This document shows, piece after piece, positions 41,006-41,379 of a stretch of 41,379 nucleotides of DNA. The first letter of the stretch is position 1; each line of letters opens with the position of its first letter. The stretch is from JASFHF01 sp050123375 (GTDB taxonomy: Bacteria; Pseudomonadota; Gammaproteobacteria; UBA12402): positions 1 to 41,379 of the forward strand of contig JASFHF010000016.1 in assembly GCA_050123375.1 (NCBI GenBank), given 5' to 3'. A program made the position numbers and the translations under genes. The notes under the pieces are model-generated. The model was given only the letters and a program-made list of their open reading frames with translations. It did no database searches and was not told the origin of the DNA.

Positions 41006-41379
41006 GGGACGCGAGCTTCACTTATTACATACGCCATGTTGTTGCGTCATGTAATAAGTGACGCTCCGTCCCCAATTCCTTATTTTGCGGGACGCGAGCT
41101 TCACTTATTGGCATGAGTTATAAATTAGATTCTTTGAGGGTCGGAGCTTTACATGATTACAAAGCAACAAACATAGCTTTGTAATTATGTAATAGCTCAC
41201 GACCCGCTTGACTTCTATCATGTAATAAGTGACGCTCCGTCCCCAATTCCTCTTTGCGGGACGCGAGCTTCACTTATTGGCATGAGTTATAAATTAGATT
41301 CTTTGAGGGTCGGAGCTTTACATGATTACAAAGCAACAAACATAGCTTTGTAATTATGTAATAGCTCACGACCCGCTTG
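41006..41379. repeat. Family A repeat array (copy A7) with a 169-bp tandem unit, running off the window
   Basis: A hairpin pairs GGGACGCGAGCTTCACTTAT (41006) with GTGACGCTCCGTCCCC (ending about 41073). From about 41087 a unit of 169-171 bp containing GGGACGCGAGCTTCACTTAT, GGGTCGGAGCTTTACATGAT and TAGCTCACGACCCGCTTG is repeated nearly exactly from 41256 to the window end. The array may continue. No gene is seen in this 387-bp stretch upstream of xthA. Confidence 0.92.

Noticed and set aside
40993..41037. N-terminal extension of exonuclease III
   Set aside because: It lies in repeat A7; family length and the usual MKK...TIATWNVNSLR start support 40992.

Overview
The window is A+T-rich gammaproteobacterial chromosome. 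The core genes (xseB-ispA, dksA, apt, comM, ftsY, hemX-hemY, radC, PPi-dependent phosphofructokinase, xthA) together with an XYP-type cyclodipeptide synthase-like gene suggest an intracellular or host-associated member of the Legionellales (Legionella/Coxiella/Rickettsiella side). This placement comes from gene content and protein resemblance only; no rRNA is present to test it. Housekeeping genes are intact and often tightly spaced. The gaps between them are crowded with small palindromic repeats.

Layout. 1-1076: an apparent IS end abutting a chimeric tRNA remnant, an orphan ORF, a heptamer tandem repeat, and a tRNA-Ile/tRNA-Ala pair with no rRNA beside it. 1187-4234: xseB-ispA, a small secreted protein, a DksA with a long histone-like basic tail, and a small exported protein. 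4312-9964: a two-gene NRPS-PKS locus (C-A-PCP, then KS-AT) with no release domain and with damaged C and AT domains. 10095-13953: a hybrid sensor kinase with tandemly duplicated PAS modules, a very A+T-rich gap and an outer-membrane barrel protein. 14201-17227: apt-mtnP (adenine/methylthioadenosine salvage) and comM. 17555-24948: a DUF2390 gene and a TolC-SPOR fusion on the minus strand, then a 45-residue secreted peptide gene and an MFP-RND pump on the plus strand. 24968-26766: an SDR lacking its catalytic Tyr, and ftsY. 27184-30041: a pair of M16 peptidase subunits. 30055-32248: a cyclodipeptide-synthase-like gene overlapping a PAS histidine kinase. 32491-37699: a large MscS/MscK-type channel, hemX-hemY and radC. 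38439-40992: PPi-phosphofructokinase, a DUF4389 membrane protein and xthA, followed by a repeat array that runs off the window.

Most notable points. (i) The CDPS-like gene and the PAS kinase overlap by 8 bp, so a diketopiperazine-type product and a sensor may form one synthase-sensor unit. (ii) A roughly 170-bp palindromic repeat ('family B') recurs at least five times; one copy lies in frame at the start of the second M16 gene, much as Rickettsia palindromic elements invade genes. (iii) A second set of modular palindromes ('family A', GGGNC-type outer ends with variable inner arms) resembles REP/RAYT-mobilised sequences and surrounds many gene starts and ends. (iv) The protein architectures are unusual: a histone-tailed DksA, TolC fused to SPOR, and a reduced NRPS-PKS. 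(v) A short exported peptide with a perfect Shine-Dalgarno sits between an outer-membrane channel gene and an RND pump.

All family calls come from reading motifs by eye. No database search, alignment or structure prediction was run.
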